This document shows, in pieces, positions 10,820-20,259 of a stretch of DNA of 21,205 nt. Position 1 is the first letter of the stretch; each line of letters starts with the position of its first letter. The translations under genes were made by a program, and so were the position numbers. This DNA is from Phallusia fumigata (Eukaryota; Chordata; Ascidiacea; Phlebobranchia; Ascidiidae). The DNA lies in assembly GCA_008931825.1 (NCBI GenBank), contig QXVZ01002804.1, positions 1-21,205 of the forward strand. Direction: 5' to 3'. The notes below the pieces were generated by a model. It saw nothing but the letters and a program-made list of their open reading frames with translations, was not told the origin of the DNA and did no database searches.

Positions 10820-11959
10820 TTACAAAGTTACTGGCTCACCAAGACTTGTCATAAGGTCCAGCAACTCAGGGTCAGAAAACCAGTCGACTTTTGAAGCGTG
10901 GATTAATGATTGAAATGCTGACCTCCGTAGAGCAAGCTCTTTAACAGATTTTTCCAGATTTTCATACAATTCATGTGTCTAGAAAAAATAGCAGATGTGG
11001 ATATCAATGTTTGTTCATATAATACAGTGATTCTTAACTTTTTTCCATGGATGTATGTATGGTTCCCATGTTCAAATGTCAAAATAAGTGTATAACCCCT
11101 GGGTAAAACCCCTAATATTTACTGTGTCTTCACATTGTTATTACAGAGCTATCTAAGGCATTATATAGAAAAATAGGTAAGCATGTTATCTTGGCATAAA
11201 CCTTTATCATTTCCAGGAGATTCATTTTTATATTTTAATCATTACAGTTGAATAAAAAACTGCTGGTGTATATCTTGGCATGTATTACTTTCTAAAAAAA
11301 TGACAAATTCATCCCTACCATGTCATTATTTTTCATTGCATCCTCCAGTTGTTTTGTTGCATCACAATTCAATCGAGTTCGATCAACTAGCACCGACAAG
11401 TCTCGATTCTTCCATTCAACTTGCTGCAATGTCTGATTCAATTCCGTTAACCGCTTTTGGAGTGAATCAATCACACCAATTTTTTTTGAAATATCCACAC
11501 TGGTGTTCATGACTTTGTTCAATTTTTCAGCAATCTCATGGTGAACTGTTTCATCTTGTATCCCATCTGGATCATGAACGATGCCCGGATACATTGAAAT
11601 GAATGCCTCCTGTGCTTGCAACAACCTTTAACATTTGCGCAAGGGTTTTAAATCTTACACTGGAATAGTAATACAAAGATCATGATGCAAAGATAAGTGT
11701 ATTTAATGCAGAGATAAGTGGACTGTTAATTTAACACAGAACTGAAATTGTTTTGACAAAAAATATACATATAGTGTCATACCGTTTTTCAATGCATTCT
11801 TTATTAAAACCAGCACTCAGTGCTTCTCTTAGGTTTAGTTCATTTTCTTTTGTTTGCGTTTCCAGATCATCACTGCTCCCCTCCAGAAGCAAATTTTCTT
11901 GTTGTGCAAGCTTTTCAGCCTGTAGTCTTGTCAATTTGCCTTGGAGTTCATCTCGAAGG
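10820..11959 (-). CDS. CENPH: CENP-H-like coiled-coil kinetochore protein, C-terminal three exons
   Basis: Three exons join in frame on the minus strand: 11959-11783, 11625-11319 and 10978-10820. Acceptors are tttctttattttag, aaatgttaaag and tattttttctag; donors are gtatga and gtaggg. The introns are 157 and 340 bases, with phases 2 and 0. The product has 212 complete codons here and is rich in Leu/Glu/Lys/Gln heptads (coiled coil) through the first two exons. The last exon has AFQSLIHASKVDW followed by SDPEL, which matches the C-terminal signature of CENP-H (FQ-LI--SKV-W--DP-L). Known: CENP-H works with CENP-I, K and M in the constitutive centromere-associated network, and vertebrate CENP-H is about 247 residues. 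The N-terminus is missing, because the upstream exon falls at or beyond the N at 12243. The exon structure is firm; the family name rests mainly on the C-terminal motif, so another coiled-coil kinetochore protein is possible. Confidence 0.6.
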
Positions 11960-12229
11960 CTAAAATAAAGAAACAAATGACACAAACCATATGTCAAGAG
12001 TAAGATTTCCCTAAAAAAATCCGTAAACCAAAAAATCCTGATAAAATTTAAAGGAAGAACATTTGAGACCTTGTTTAATTTCTGATTTAAGTGTTTAACT
12101 TAGCGATTACAAGACAAATAGACAACTGGATAGTCGTCGGGCATTTTTGGATAACAATCTACATTGTGACTCAGCAACTCGTGCGAAGCCAGGTTATGAA
12201 TTATGATGTTGCCCATATTTAAAGCTTAC

Positions 12230-12242
12230 CAGGTTAGGTCTT
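12230..12242 (-). other. Possible 3' end of the preceding CENP-H exon, cut by N
   Basis: The minus strand reads acctaacctg followed by gtaagc, a strong donor at 12229. Its phase (two bases left over) fits the acceptor at 11959 and would add D-L-T-C. Across the N at 12243 the frame meets a TAA within three codons, so the rest of this exon is not present as sequenced. Confidence 0.3.
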
Positions 12243-12808
12243 NACCAGCTTAAGTTTTTAAAAATAAAAATGGAAGTGCGCTATCTAGCGGCTAAATAAA
12301 ATCAGTTTATTCTTTTAACAAAAACAAGTAGCAACTGCAGGGGAAACATAATTTTTACTGCTAAACCAAACTTATTCGATTGTAATTTGTGAAATAAAAC
12401 TGTTCCAGTGGTGGAAGTCAAAGAGTGCAGATCTGATTGTAGCCACTTCAAGAACCACATAGTCCGATGTTTGTATATTATTGTCGGACAATAAACAAAG
12501 TGCTTGTAGAGTAAGACCGTTTAGTCCACTTTAAGTATCCAAACCACTGTAAGATCAGCACCAGAGCTAAAGCATAGTTGTGTGTGATTCAAAACAGCTT
12601 GGGTCAGTGCCCGAGTCTGGTCCCACATTACGTTATGTCGGGTTGAGGTCTTAACAATAGGCGGATTTCGGTTTACACAGTGAAACCTGTTCACTAAAAT
12701 AACGACGCAACAAAAGCAATGCGTGAGAAACGTGATGATGTTTTTGTTTGCGAGGTGAATACCCTTCTACGAAACAGAAGTTGCACTCCCCACAAAAAGG
12801 ATTTCGCT

Positions 12809-12942
12809 TTGGTTCCGTTAGTCCTGGAGCTGTTGAAGAGTTGTTGGCATAATTGTAAGTTAACAACAAAAAACGATAAATATTCTATCAGGGTTTTACA
12901 TGATGTCACCCGACCTCGGACCTTTTAGAACCTTCTACCCAA
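12809..12942 (+). pseudogene. ParB-like module 1 of unit A, C-terminal fragment with a stop
   Basis: In one frame it reads KLTTKNDKYSIRV followed by TRPRTF, then TAG, then NLLP. This aligns with FTTKNDGYSI and HTFENLLPP of the intact copies, with a stop where a Glu codon is expected. The phase-2 donor position (AA then gtacaag at 12943) is still conserved. The N-terminal two thirds, including LAPSQIRF and DNRRL, are absent. Confidence 0.75.
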
Positions 12943-13796
12943 GTACAAGTAAAAGGAATAAGTTAAAGCCTGGTAATGCGGCTATAATTATTTATTTATA
13001 ACTTTATTCCAATTCACCAAACCCTAAGCTCAACTTTTTAGTCCTGGCAGCCCCTTTAACGATGCCAATAAAGTAAAAATTAAACAAAAATATGATCCAA
13101 AGGAACTGCAAAGAAGCAGGAGTGTTTGAATCTGTTAGTTTGTTGCATTCAGAGAGAAAGGTTTGTAACGTTTATTACCTAAACCAGATTACCGGGAAGG
13201 AATTTTATGAGTTATGGGGAGGAATTTCCACTTTATACTTAAGTCTAGTAGGGAAGAAATGAAATGTTCCAAAAAAGGCAAAAAGGGGAATGCATCAAAA
13301 ACAGATTGGGAACCATGCAATGGCGTAAACCAATATAGGGGGCAAACATTTGCAACAGTTTTGGTTTTTTTTTGTCAAAATGAAAATATCCGAGTTGTTT
13401 CTATTCTTTTCACGGTCAAGGAAATGTTTGCCGCATTCAAAATTTTTGCAACTTGCATTTAACATTTTCTACTGTTGCCCTGCCGATAAAACACAACAGA
13501 TGAGACCATGTCGTAATGACCCTTTGATTAAGTTCACTTTATAACGAAAACACCGAATTTGCAACGCTTTGTCAAAACAGTGCACTGGGATAGTCTGAAG
13601 ACGTTTGACACCGATCATCCACATCCTTTGCATCACAAAACCACAGGCGCACCTTTCACAAAGTTAACGAACCATTCAGGCCGAAACCGATATGGGTGAC
13701 TCTTGACTCTTGTTCCGCTTTCGGGGATCTCCCTACCGAGTACAATACAACAGGACAAAGTTAAAGTCAGTTTCCATTGCAGCTCAAGAGTTTAAG
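12943..13796. other. Spacer between ParB-like modules 1 and 2, unit A
   Basis: No gene recognised. The final 180 bases align loosely with the sequence just upstream of module 5 (16640-16977), for example cacatccttt at about 13620 and 16648. Confidence 0.4.
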
Positions 13797-14003
13797 ATGT
13801 TGGTTCCACTGGCACCGTCTGAAATCAGGTTCACCCAAAAAGATGTTCATTCGAAGTTTTACGGGGGACGGATCGTTAATCATGTGATCGATCAAATGGC
13901 GACAGGTTTATACGAACGTCGGTTTAACCCGATGAAGGTCGTGCAACGCGAGTGCTACAGTCTTGAAAACAGGCGGCTTTACATGTATCAATTTTTCAAT
14001 AAA
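13797..14003 (+). pseudogene. ParB-like module 2 of unit A, truncated after NRRLY
   Basis: From the ATG at 13797 the frame reads MLVPLAPSEIRFTQ and later ECYSLENRRLYMYQFFNK, clear counterparts of LAPSQIRFTQ and YYSLDNRRLYIFR in the intact copies. After about residue 69 the family similarity stops: there is no VEV strand, FTTKNDGYS or HTF segment. The frame runs on into sequence that elsewhere (about 16434) is non-coding (accgttgcgt). The corresponding module in unit B (16978) is complete. An upstream in-frame ATG at 13710 adds 29 residues without family similarity, so I prefer 13797. Confidence 0.75.
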
Positions 14004-14326
14004 CAGATAAATTACCTACCATTACTTAACCGTTGCGTAAATACAGGACTCTCATCGCGTTGTGTCAGGCAGCGCGCAGCTACAAAAGGTTAAATAACAG
14101 GCCAGGGTCGCTTTACATTGTTGCGCCCGTTGCTATGATAACAATAGTAAAACAAACAAACTTTTGTTAAAACTTCAGATTCGGTAAAGGGAATTTCCCC
14201 TGCTTATCCCCACAGCCAGGGTCAGAGCTGCTGAATACAAAATAAGTGTGTTTTGTTGGGTTAGGATTATTTCGCACGGTAAAAGAAGCGACAAAACAGC
14301 ACTAAGACAATTACAAAGCCCGAAAT

Positions 14327-15626
14327 ATGTGGATGACCTTAGCACCATCTCAGATACGGTTCATGCAAGATACCATCAGTTGGAAATTTCGAGGAAAGAA
14401 AGGAGTGAATGACACGATAGACGACATAATAGCTGGCAGAACATCTGTAAGTCTAATCCCGTGTATTGAAGTGGCGGAACGCGATGGAAAGTATTACAGC
14501 TTGGACAACAGGAGACTCTACATGTTCCGAGTGCTGGAAAAGATGGGAAAACTGGAGAGCATTGAGGTGCGCCGTAGTGTCTTCAACTCCGGTCAGTTTA
14601 CAACGAACAACGACGGTTACTCGATACGAATGAGAGGCCGACGTGGATATACACGCCCGCATACGTTCGAGGGCCTTCTCATCCCACCTAAGTTAGTAAA
14701 ATTGCCATTACAACTACATTAAATAGTTGCAGGTTTTAGTGCAGTTGTCCCAAACTTTATGCACTCACCTACCATTTCACGGTTCGTACTGTGATCATGT
14801 ACCATCTACTTTCAGAGAACTTTAGAATCACAAACACTCAACTTCATCATCGCTATACTTATTAAATGCTACTTATTGATTTCAAGAAGCGGCCTACTGA
14901 GCGAATGAATTTTTGTGTGTTTCTTAAAGTGATAAATGCAAAACTACGAAGCCACTAAAAGTTGCCTGGGTACAACTTAGAGTTGCTACCACATGTTGGG
15001 GAATCAAGCAACTGTAAAGAGCATTCACCGACACCTTTATTTGGGAAGCTTCCGTGTCGATAAACCAAAGCATACAAATATCACGAAATAAGTAAACTTG
15101 TATCTGAAACAGAGAACCTGTATTTTTTCAACAGACCAACAACTACAACAATAACAACAGAGAACAACAAGACAAGCACAGAGAACGAATCGGTGAAAGT
15201 TGCAGAGGTTGAGAAACTGGAGAGCACAGTGAACGTGCCAGTAACCATAGCAGAGAACGAGGCGGCTTCCAGCAGAGAAACCGATGCGAATTCCAACACA
15301 GACACAGAAGCAGCAAAGGGTTAGTTTGTTCCACTAGCTGATTAAATTGAAAAATAATAACATAAGCAAGTGTTTGTGTGCGTGCAGTTGCAGACCACCA
15401 TGTTGGCCCGAGCATGAAGGAACAGAAAGTGGTGTCAGAAACCGAAGAATACATTTCCGTAAAGGATACGGAAAAATCGCAGGAATATGATTCAGAAATA
15501 GCCGTGGATATAATCAGTGCTGCAACGGCGACATTTGTTGGCGAAAACGCTGGTCGACTTATTCGAATTAGTATTCGAATTTTTTCGAAACTCTATTCAG
15601 TATTTTGTAATCTAACAATAATCTAA
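14327..15626 (+). CDS. ParB/sulfiredoxin-fold-like protein, unit A gene (three-exon model)
   Basis: Exon 1 (14327-14691) encodes an intact ~121-residue module: LAPSQIRF (5-12), an IDDIIAG helix (31-37), a short strand then RDGKYYSLDNRRLYMFR (52-68), FTTNNDGYSI (91-100) and HTFEGLLIPP (112-121). The order 'Ser-Gln-Ile-Arg, helix, I-x-V strand, Y-S-L-D-N-R-R-L' recalls the ParB/sulfiredoxin fold, where an R-R or H-R loop binds nucleotide; this is inference. A phase-2 donor (gttagt at 14692) joins exon 2 (15135-15319, acceptor tattttttcaacag), a Thr/Ser/Glu-rich linker. Exon 2 ends in a phase-1 donor (gttagt) to exon 3 (15388-15626, acceptor gtgcgtgcag). The joined frame is open: 262 residues. 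Exon 3 loses homology to unit B at 15560, so the basic C-terminal region is replaced by about 20 unrelated residues. Without splicing, exon 1 alone would stop at 14722. Confidence 0.6.
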
Positions 15627-15745
15627 TTGAATCGCCTGTGACAGCAAAAGTTCACTACCTTTGGAAGACTACAAGACCATTGCAAGTAAGGTTTTATAGA
15701 TAATCACTATATGCTGATAGAAAAGAAGAAGTACACTAGCCTAAA
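15569..15745 (+). repeat. Repeat R, unit A copy (3' end of the unit)
   Basis: From tagtattcgaattttttcg to cactagcctaaa it is nearly identical to 19645-19819, with only a few substitutions. It directly abuts the broken exon 3 at 15560, separated by a short attcgaat-like filler. It also contains the possible short terminal exon (gtgacag then CAAAAG) seen in the other copies. Confidence 0.9.
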
Positions 15746-16131
15746 CGGCCACTGTCCCTGTGTTCCTTAAGTTTTCTAGTGTTTTCAAAGCAATGTTTGT
15801 AAAAATATTGCAACTGCAAGAACAACAGCAGTTTAACGATACAACTTAACCTGTTCAACTGTAATTTGTAAAAGAAAACTGCGCCATTGGTGGACATCGC
15901 TCATATAATAGTGTAGGTCTGACGTCTGACTGTAGCCAATTCAAGAACCACATCGTTTTGTGTTTGTATATTATTGTCGGCAATAAACAAAACGCTTGTA
16001 GAGTTACTTTGGCTGATGAACTTAGTCCACTTTAGGTAGACAAACTACTCAGATCACAAGAGTTAAGCCAAAGCTGTCCTAAATCTGCAGCATGCTTGAT
16101 TAGCGATCAGCAATAACAGAGATTGCTCCTA

Positions 16132-16190
16132 GGGGGCGGATACACACGTGACCACACATTCGAAAACCTTTGGCCTACAATAAGATAAGC
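16132..16190 (+). pseudogene. ParB-like module 1 of unit B, short C-terminal fragment
   Basis: The frame reads GGYTRDHTFENLWPTIR then stop, matching the RRGYTRPHTFEGLLIPP end of the intact module at 14327. All upstream parts of the module are gone and the donor GT is replaced by AAG. It corresponds in position to the fragment at 12809-12942. Confidence 0.7.
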
Positions 16191-16977
16191 AAGCTACTGA
16201 ATGTTTGACAACACTGTTTGCACATATTTTCACATTTAGGTGCTGTAACATCCAATACCAGTTTAAGGCAGTTCATTTTCTAAACAAGACAAAGACGCTG
16301 TTTCCATTGTAATAATCTACTGGTCGAACCAATCGGCAATTTTCTGAACAAAATGATCCATTCGTGTTTGAATAAAATGATTAATAGATTTAATTTTTAA
16401 TAAACCGATTATGTGCCATTACAGACAATCAGGTCACTGAAACCGTTGCGTGAATGAGAGACGTTTATCAAGTTGTGTCGGGTAAAAGTCACAAAAAGGG
16501 TAAATAACATCTTGGTCTCGCTCCACACAATCGAACCCGTTCTTAAACAGACGACGTAACAAAAGCTCCGCGTTATTTGTGTGACGTAACAGGAAACAAA
16601 AAAATGTCCCTTATCTTCCCGATTGTGGTAATATTATTTTGTCACAACCACATCCTTTATCAACGTGAAAAACTTTACTACTTATCTTTGGTAAATTGAA
16701 TCCTGAGTGAATCTGATCTAAGACAACTAGTCTAAGCTACCCAACAAACATAAAGTAAACAGCTCGCAGCAGTTGCCCAAATGAAACGCCAGCAGGACCA
16801 AGGAAGTCCCGATTCTGGTCGGGTACAACTTCAGTTTCGTTCAAGGGTATTTCCCATTGCACTTCAACGTCAGCTTCCATCGAAGGCGGAACAACCAGAC
16901 CGATGTGTACTTTCTGCATGCGAGACAGTTTGGGCGGCAGACTGTTGGTTATCAAGTTTGTTTTTGTGGTTTAAAAC

Positions 16978-19765
16978 ATGGTTTGGTTAGCGCCGTCACA
17001 GATCAGATTCACTCAGGACACAATTTATCATCAACTATATGGTCGCCGCAATGTTAACACCATGATAGACGACATAGCTGCAGGCAAAGAATCCGTTGGA
17101 ACGTTTAAAAATATCAGAGTTGCGCAACGGGATGGAAAGTATTACAGTTTGGACAACAGAAGACTCTACATCTTCCGTGTGCTTGAAAAGATGAGAAAAC
17201 TATCACGAGTGGAAGTTGACATGAGTTTTTTTTGGGAGAGTAGCAAGTTCACAACGAAAAACGACGGGTATTCAATCGACGTTAGAAACGGTTTTACAAG
17301 GAATCACACATTTGCCAGTCTTCTACCACCAAGGTAACAAAAACGTTTCTAGCCGCGAAGTCGCTGATTTTTAGAAATCAAGTGGTTTTGCTGTCTGTTT
17401 TTTAACAAAATACATACCGAAAGTACGTACAATGGTAGTACATTCACCTCATTCACTGTTCTTCTTGTACTGTGCAAAGATAAGATGTTGAAAAAATATT
17501 ATTTAAAGGTGGTGGTTTGTTATGCAATGCTTCGGGCATTGATTTGGCTCGAAACGTGTAATCCAATTGCAAATTGTGCATTTGGAGATTTGAGTTAACA
17601 CATGCTCAACTCCTAAAGAAATTTACGATTTTGAAATCATCCATTTATACGCCAGCCCGATCCAGCAATGGCTTCAACTTACAACGGCCAACGACGGATA
17701 CTCGGAAATAATGAGAGACAGAGTTGAATATACACGACTGCATGCGTTCGCAAGCCTACTCACCCCAACTCAGTAAGTAAAGTTGACATTACAACTAGAT
17801 TGGTTAATTGCAGGTTTTAATGCAGTGGTTCTCAAATTTTATGTACTCTCGTATCATTTCTTAGTTCGCGTACCACGTCTTTTCAGATACTTTAGAATCA
17901 CAAATAGACAACGTCATCTCCGCTACAATCATTAAATGCTATTCTTATCACAAGAACTGACCTACTGACTACATAACTTTTTTTGTGACTCCCAAAGTGA
18001 TAAATGCAAAACTATGATGTCATGTTTTGCAATCCTCTGCGTAAAACTTAGAATACCAAAGCCTGTCAACCACTGTGTTAACGTGTGGCCAGCCAAACAT
18101 TATGTGCCAAGCTACAAAGAGCAAACGCCGATCTCCTTGTTTAGCAAGTTTCTGGTCGATAAAACAAAACATGGGAAAATATTGACATATGTAAACATGG
18201 GCCTTGATTGGATATGCCAAGCAAAACATTTACCACTTTTTTCAACAGATCAGCAAACAGGAAGTTTTAAGGCAAGCATAGAGAACGAATCGGGGAAAGT
18301 TGCAGAGGTTGGGAAACTTGAGAGCACAGAGAACGAGTCGGTAACTATAGCAGAGAACGAGGCGGCTTCCAGCAAAGAGACCGATGCGAATACCAGCACA
18401 GACACAGAAGCAGCAAAGGGTTAGTTTGTTCCACTAGCTGATTAAATTGAAAAATAATAACATAAGCAAGTGTTTGTATGCATGCAGTTGCAGACCACCA
18501 TGTTGGCCCGAGCATGAAGGAACAGAAGGTGGTGTCAGAAACCGAAGAATACATTTCCGTAAAGGAAACGGAAATATCGCAGGAATATGATTCTGAAATA
18601 GCCGTGGATATAATCAGTGCTACAACGGCGACACCTGTTGACAAAAACCCTGGTCGACTTTACCCACAAGAGAAAGCTGTTGCTGGTGGTAAAGATGATG
18701 ATAACGGGCCAATTAAAAGGAAAAGAAAGAAAAAGAATTTTAAAGAGAAAGCAGGTAAAAGTCAAACAAGTGTGTTGTCTGCGCATTGTGTAAAAATGAG
18801 TTTTGTTTTTAGGATCTTTAAGTTTTGCCGACAGCATTTCTTCGAAAAAAGTTCTTACCGAGAGAGAGAAAAGGTTGCTATCAATAACAAGAAAGTACAG
18901 ACTTTTACGGAAGAAGGATAGACAACTGAAGCAAAGGCCTATTAAAACCGAACAGGTACCCTTGTTTGTTTGGTATTTTTCACATTTATTGGTGATACTA
19001 GGACGTCATTTAGCGATTTTAGTTTCAACAAAACAATTAAGGATCTTTGGAGTTGGAAAAGATTTCTTTTCCGGTGCTCGTTGCCTAGCACCGTTTTGAA
19101 GCGGCTGGTATCCAATCAAAACGCTCGCGAAAAAATCAGAATATTTATTCTTTATTCAAAGAAAAGCCCAAGAGCCAAGTTCGGCGAAGTTCTGGTGTGC
19201 TGCACCTTCGCGTGTGTAACTTTACTATCGAATCATTGAGCTAGGGGCGTTATGAAATTTCGAAATAACAGTAGTACACGGATTTCTAGGATCATAAAAA
19301 GCCCTATTGCTGAACTTTGGTAAGTCCGTTAACATCGGGTTATGCGAAAATGTGGCAATTTAACTCCCAATTATCATACAAGGCTCATCTATATATATTT
19401 GTTTTATTTTAGAACTGGGTTTCTTAAGCATCTCCCTCTTCAAAGGCCCCACAAACAAAGTTTTATTCAATTTCTTTTGTGCAGGAGAATGACAAGCGAA
19501 GAAACGAAATTCAGCATCGGTTCATGTTTTAAATATCTTTATCGATGCCTTTCTCAAATCTTTACTGTTTTGACAAATTAAAGTTGTATACGGGAAGATT
19601 AGGGTTTCAAAAGCAAAATGCATGTAATTTTTGTATTTTTGGTGTAGTATTCGAATTTTTTCGAAACTCTATTCAGTATTTTGTAATCTAACAATAATCT
19701 AATTGAATCGCCCGTGACAGCAAAAGTTCACTATCTTTAGAAGACTACAAGACCATTGCAAGTAA
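16978..19765 (+). CDS. ParB/sulfiredoxin-fold-like protein, unit B gene (five-exon model)
   Basis: Exon 1 (16978-17333) encodes an intact module: LAPSQIRFTQ (4-13), IDDIAAG (30-36), RDGKYYSLDNRRLYIFR (51-67), FTTKNDGYSI (91-100), HTF..LLPP (110-118). It ends in a phase-2 donor (gtaaca), at the same point as its paralogs; unspliced it would stop at 17337 as 119 residues. Exon 2 (18249-18419 or 18265-18419) is a Ser/Thr/Glu-rich linker. Exon 3 (18488-18754, donor gtaaaa) is acidic, then has a Lys/Arg cluster (KRKRKKKNFKEK) like a nuclear localisation signal. Exon 4 (18813-18955, acceptor ttttgtttttag) is basic and Leu-rich. A short last exon (19721-19765, ending in TAA) is tentative. The best exon 2 acceptor (18249) is one base out of phase with exon 1; a weaker acceptor at 18265 restores the frame, giving about 321 residues. 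DNA or nucleotide binding in the nucleus is inference. Confidence 0.5.
17642..17772 (+). pseudogene. ParB-like module 3 of unit B, C-terminal fragment
   Basis: The frame reads LQLTTANDGYSEIMRD and later YTRLHAFASLLTPTQ, matching the end of the module at 14327. The N-terminal two thirds are missing. The phase-2 donor is intact and strong (CA then gtaagt at 17773). In position it is the counterpart of the complete module at 14327, at an offset of about 3080. Confidence 0.75.
18956..19489. other. Putative intron or 3' region of the unit B gene
   Basis: It follows the exon 4 donor (gtaccc). Open frames of about 90 residues occur (18970-19239) but show no family motif, and any phase-0 exon beginning at the nearby AGs meets a stop within five codons. 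It may be intron, or the gene may end here. Confidence 0.35.
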
Positions 19766-19822
19766 GGTTTTATAGATAATCACTATATGCTGATAGAAAA
19801 GAAGAAGTACACTAGCCTAAAA
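19490..19822 (+). repeat. Repeat R, unit B copy
   Basis: The first 264 bases match the reverse complement of 1719-1989, and 19645-19819 match 15569-15745 almost exactly. It forms the 3' end of unit B and lies between the ParB-like gene and the convergent SDR copy. Confidence 0.9.
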
Positions 19823-19984
19823 ATTTCTTATCACCACTGATGAGATCTCGCAGGTCGAAAAGTGTGCACTGTCTGCAGCTCACAAAAAGTCGATTAGTTT
19901 TCATCATTCATAAAACACTACTTGAGAGGCAAAAGTGGAAAAGTTACAAAATGCAAATGTAGGATAGGGTTTGGCGAAGACGAG
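19775..19984. repeat. First copy of a 210-bp exact duplication, left of the N at 19985
   Basis: From gataatcactatatgctg to tttggcgaagacgag. The next 210 bases after the N are the same, with no difference that I can see. Confidence 0.97.
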
Positions 19985-19985
19985 N

Positions 19986-20195
19986 GATAATCACTATATG
20001 CTGATAGAAAAGAAGAAGTACACTAGCCTAAAAATTTCTTATCACCACTGATGAGATCTCGCAGGTCGAAAAGTGTGCACTGTCTGCAGCTCACAAAAAG
20101 TCGATTAGTTTTCATCATTCATAAAACACTACTTGAGAGGCAAAAGTGGAAAAGTTACAAAATGCAAATGTAGGATAGGGTTTGGCGAAGACGAG
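19986..20195. repeat. Second copy of the 210-bp exact duplication
   Basis: Identical to 19775-19984 and separated from it by one N. The pattern is expected when two overlapping contig ends are joined without being merged. Confidence 0.97.
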
Positions 20196-20259
20196 ACGAA
20201 TCATTGATCATACTCGTTTTTAAAATTACCTGTAAAATCAAATTCTCTGTGTTGAAAAG

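Larger units (their letters stand above)
12330..15745 (+). repeat. Tandem unit A of the ParB-like gene region
   Basis: It aligns along its length with 15810-19822. Matched landmarks include gtttgtatattattgtcgg (about 12470 and 15965), the start of ParB module 2 (13797 and 16978), the end of module 3 (14691 and 17772), and linker and exon 3 starts (offset exactly 3100). Offsets drift from about 3480 to 3080 through indels, then jump to about 4076 at 15560, where unit A lacks roughly 980 bases present in unit B. Confidence 0.85.
15810..19822 (+). repeat. Tandem unit B of the ParB-like gene region
   Basis: Second copy of the unit at 12330-15745. The exon 2 and exon 3 region (18249-18660) is the best conserved part, including the intron between them, which is nearly base-for-base the same as 15320-15387. 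This unit retains the 3' part that unit A has lost (18660-19645). Confidence 0.85.

Noticed and set aside
11300-11968. Plus-strand ORFs over the CENP-H-like exons
   Set aside because: They are antisense shadows. The minus strand has matching splice sites, in-frame joins and coiled-coil content.
12485-12500. AATAAA in both tandem units (12490 and 15981 areas) as a gene end
   Set aside because: It is conserved only as part of the unit duplication and no coding exon ends just upstream.
12651-12909. Minus-strand ORFs over module 1 of unit A
   Set aside because: The plus strand carries the recognisable module fragment, and the minus frames have no relatives in unit B.
15569-15745. R as a transposon inserted into exon 3 of unit A
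   Set aside because: R lies at the 3' end of unit B as well and in the inverted left block, and unit B has extra sequence between exon 3 and R. A deletion in unit A explains this more simply than insertion.
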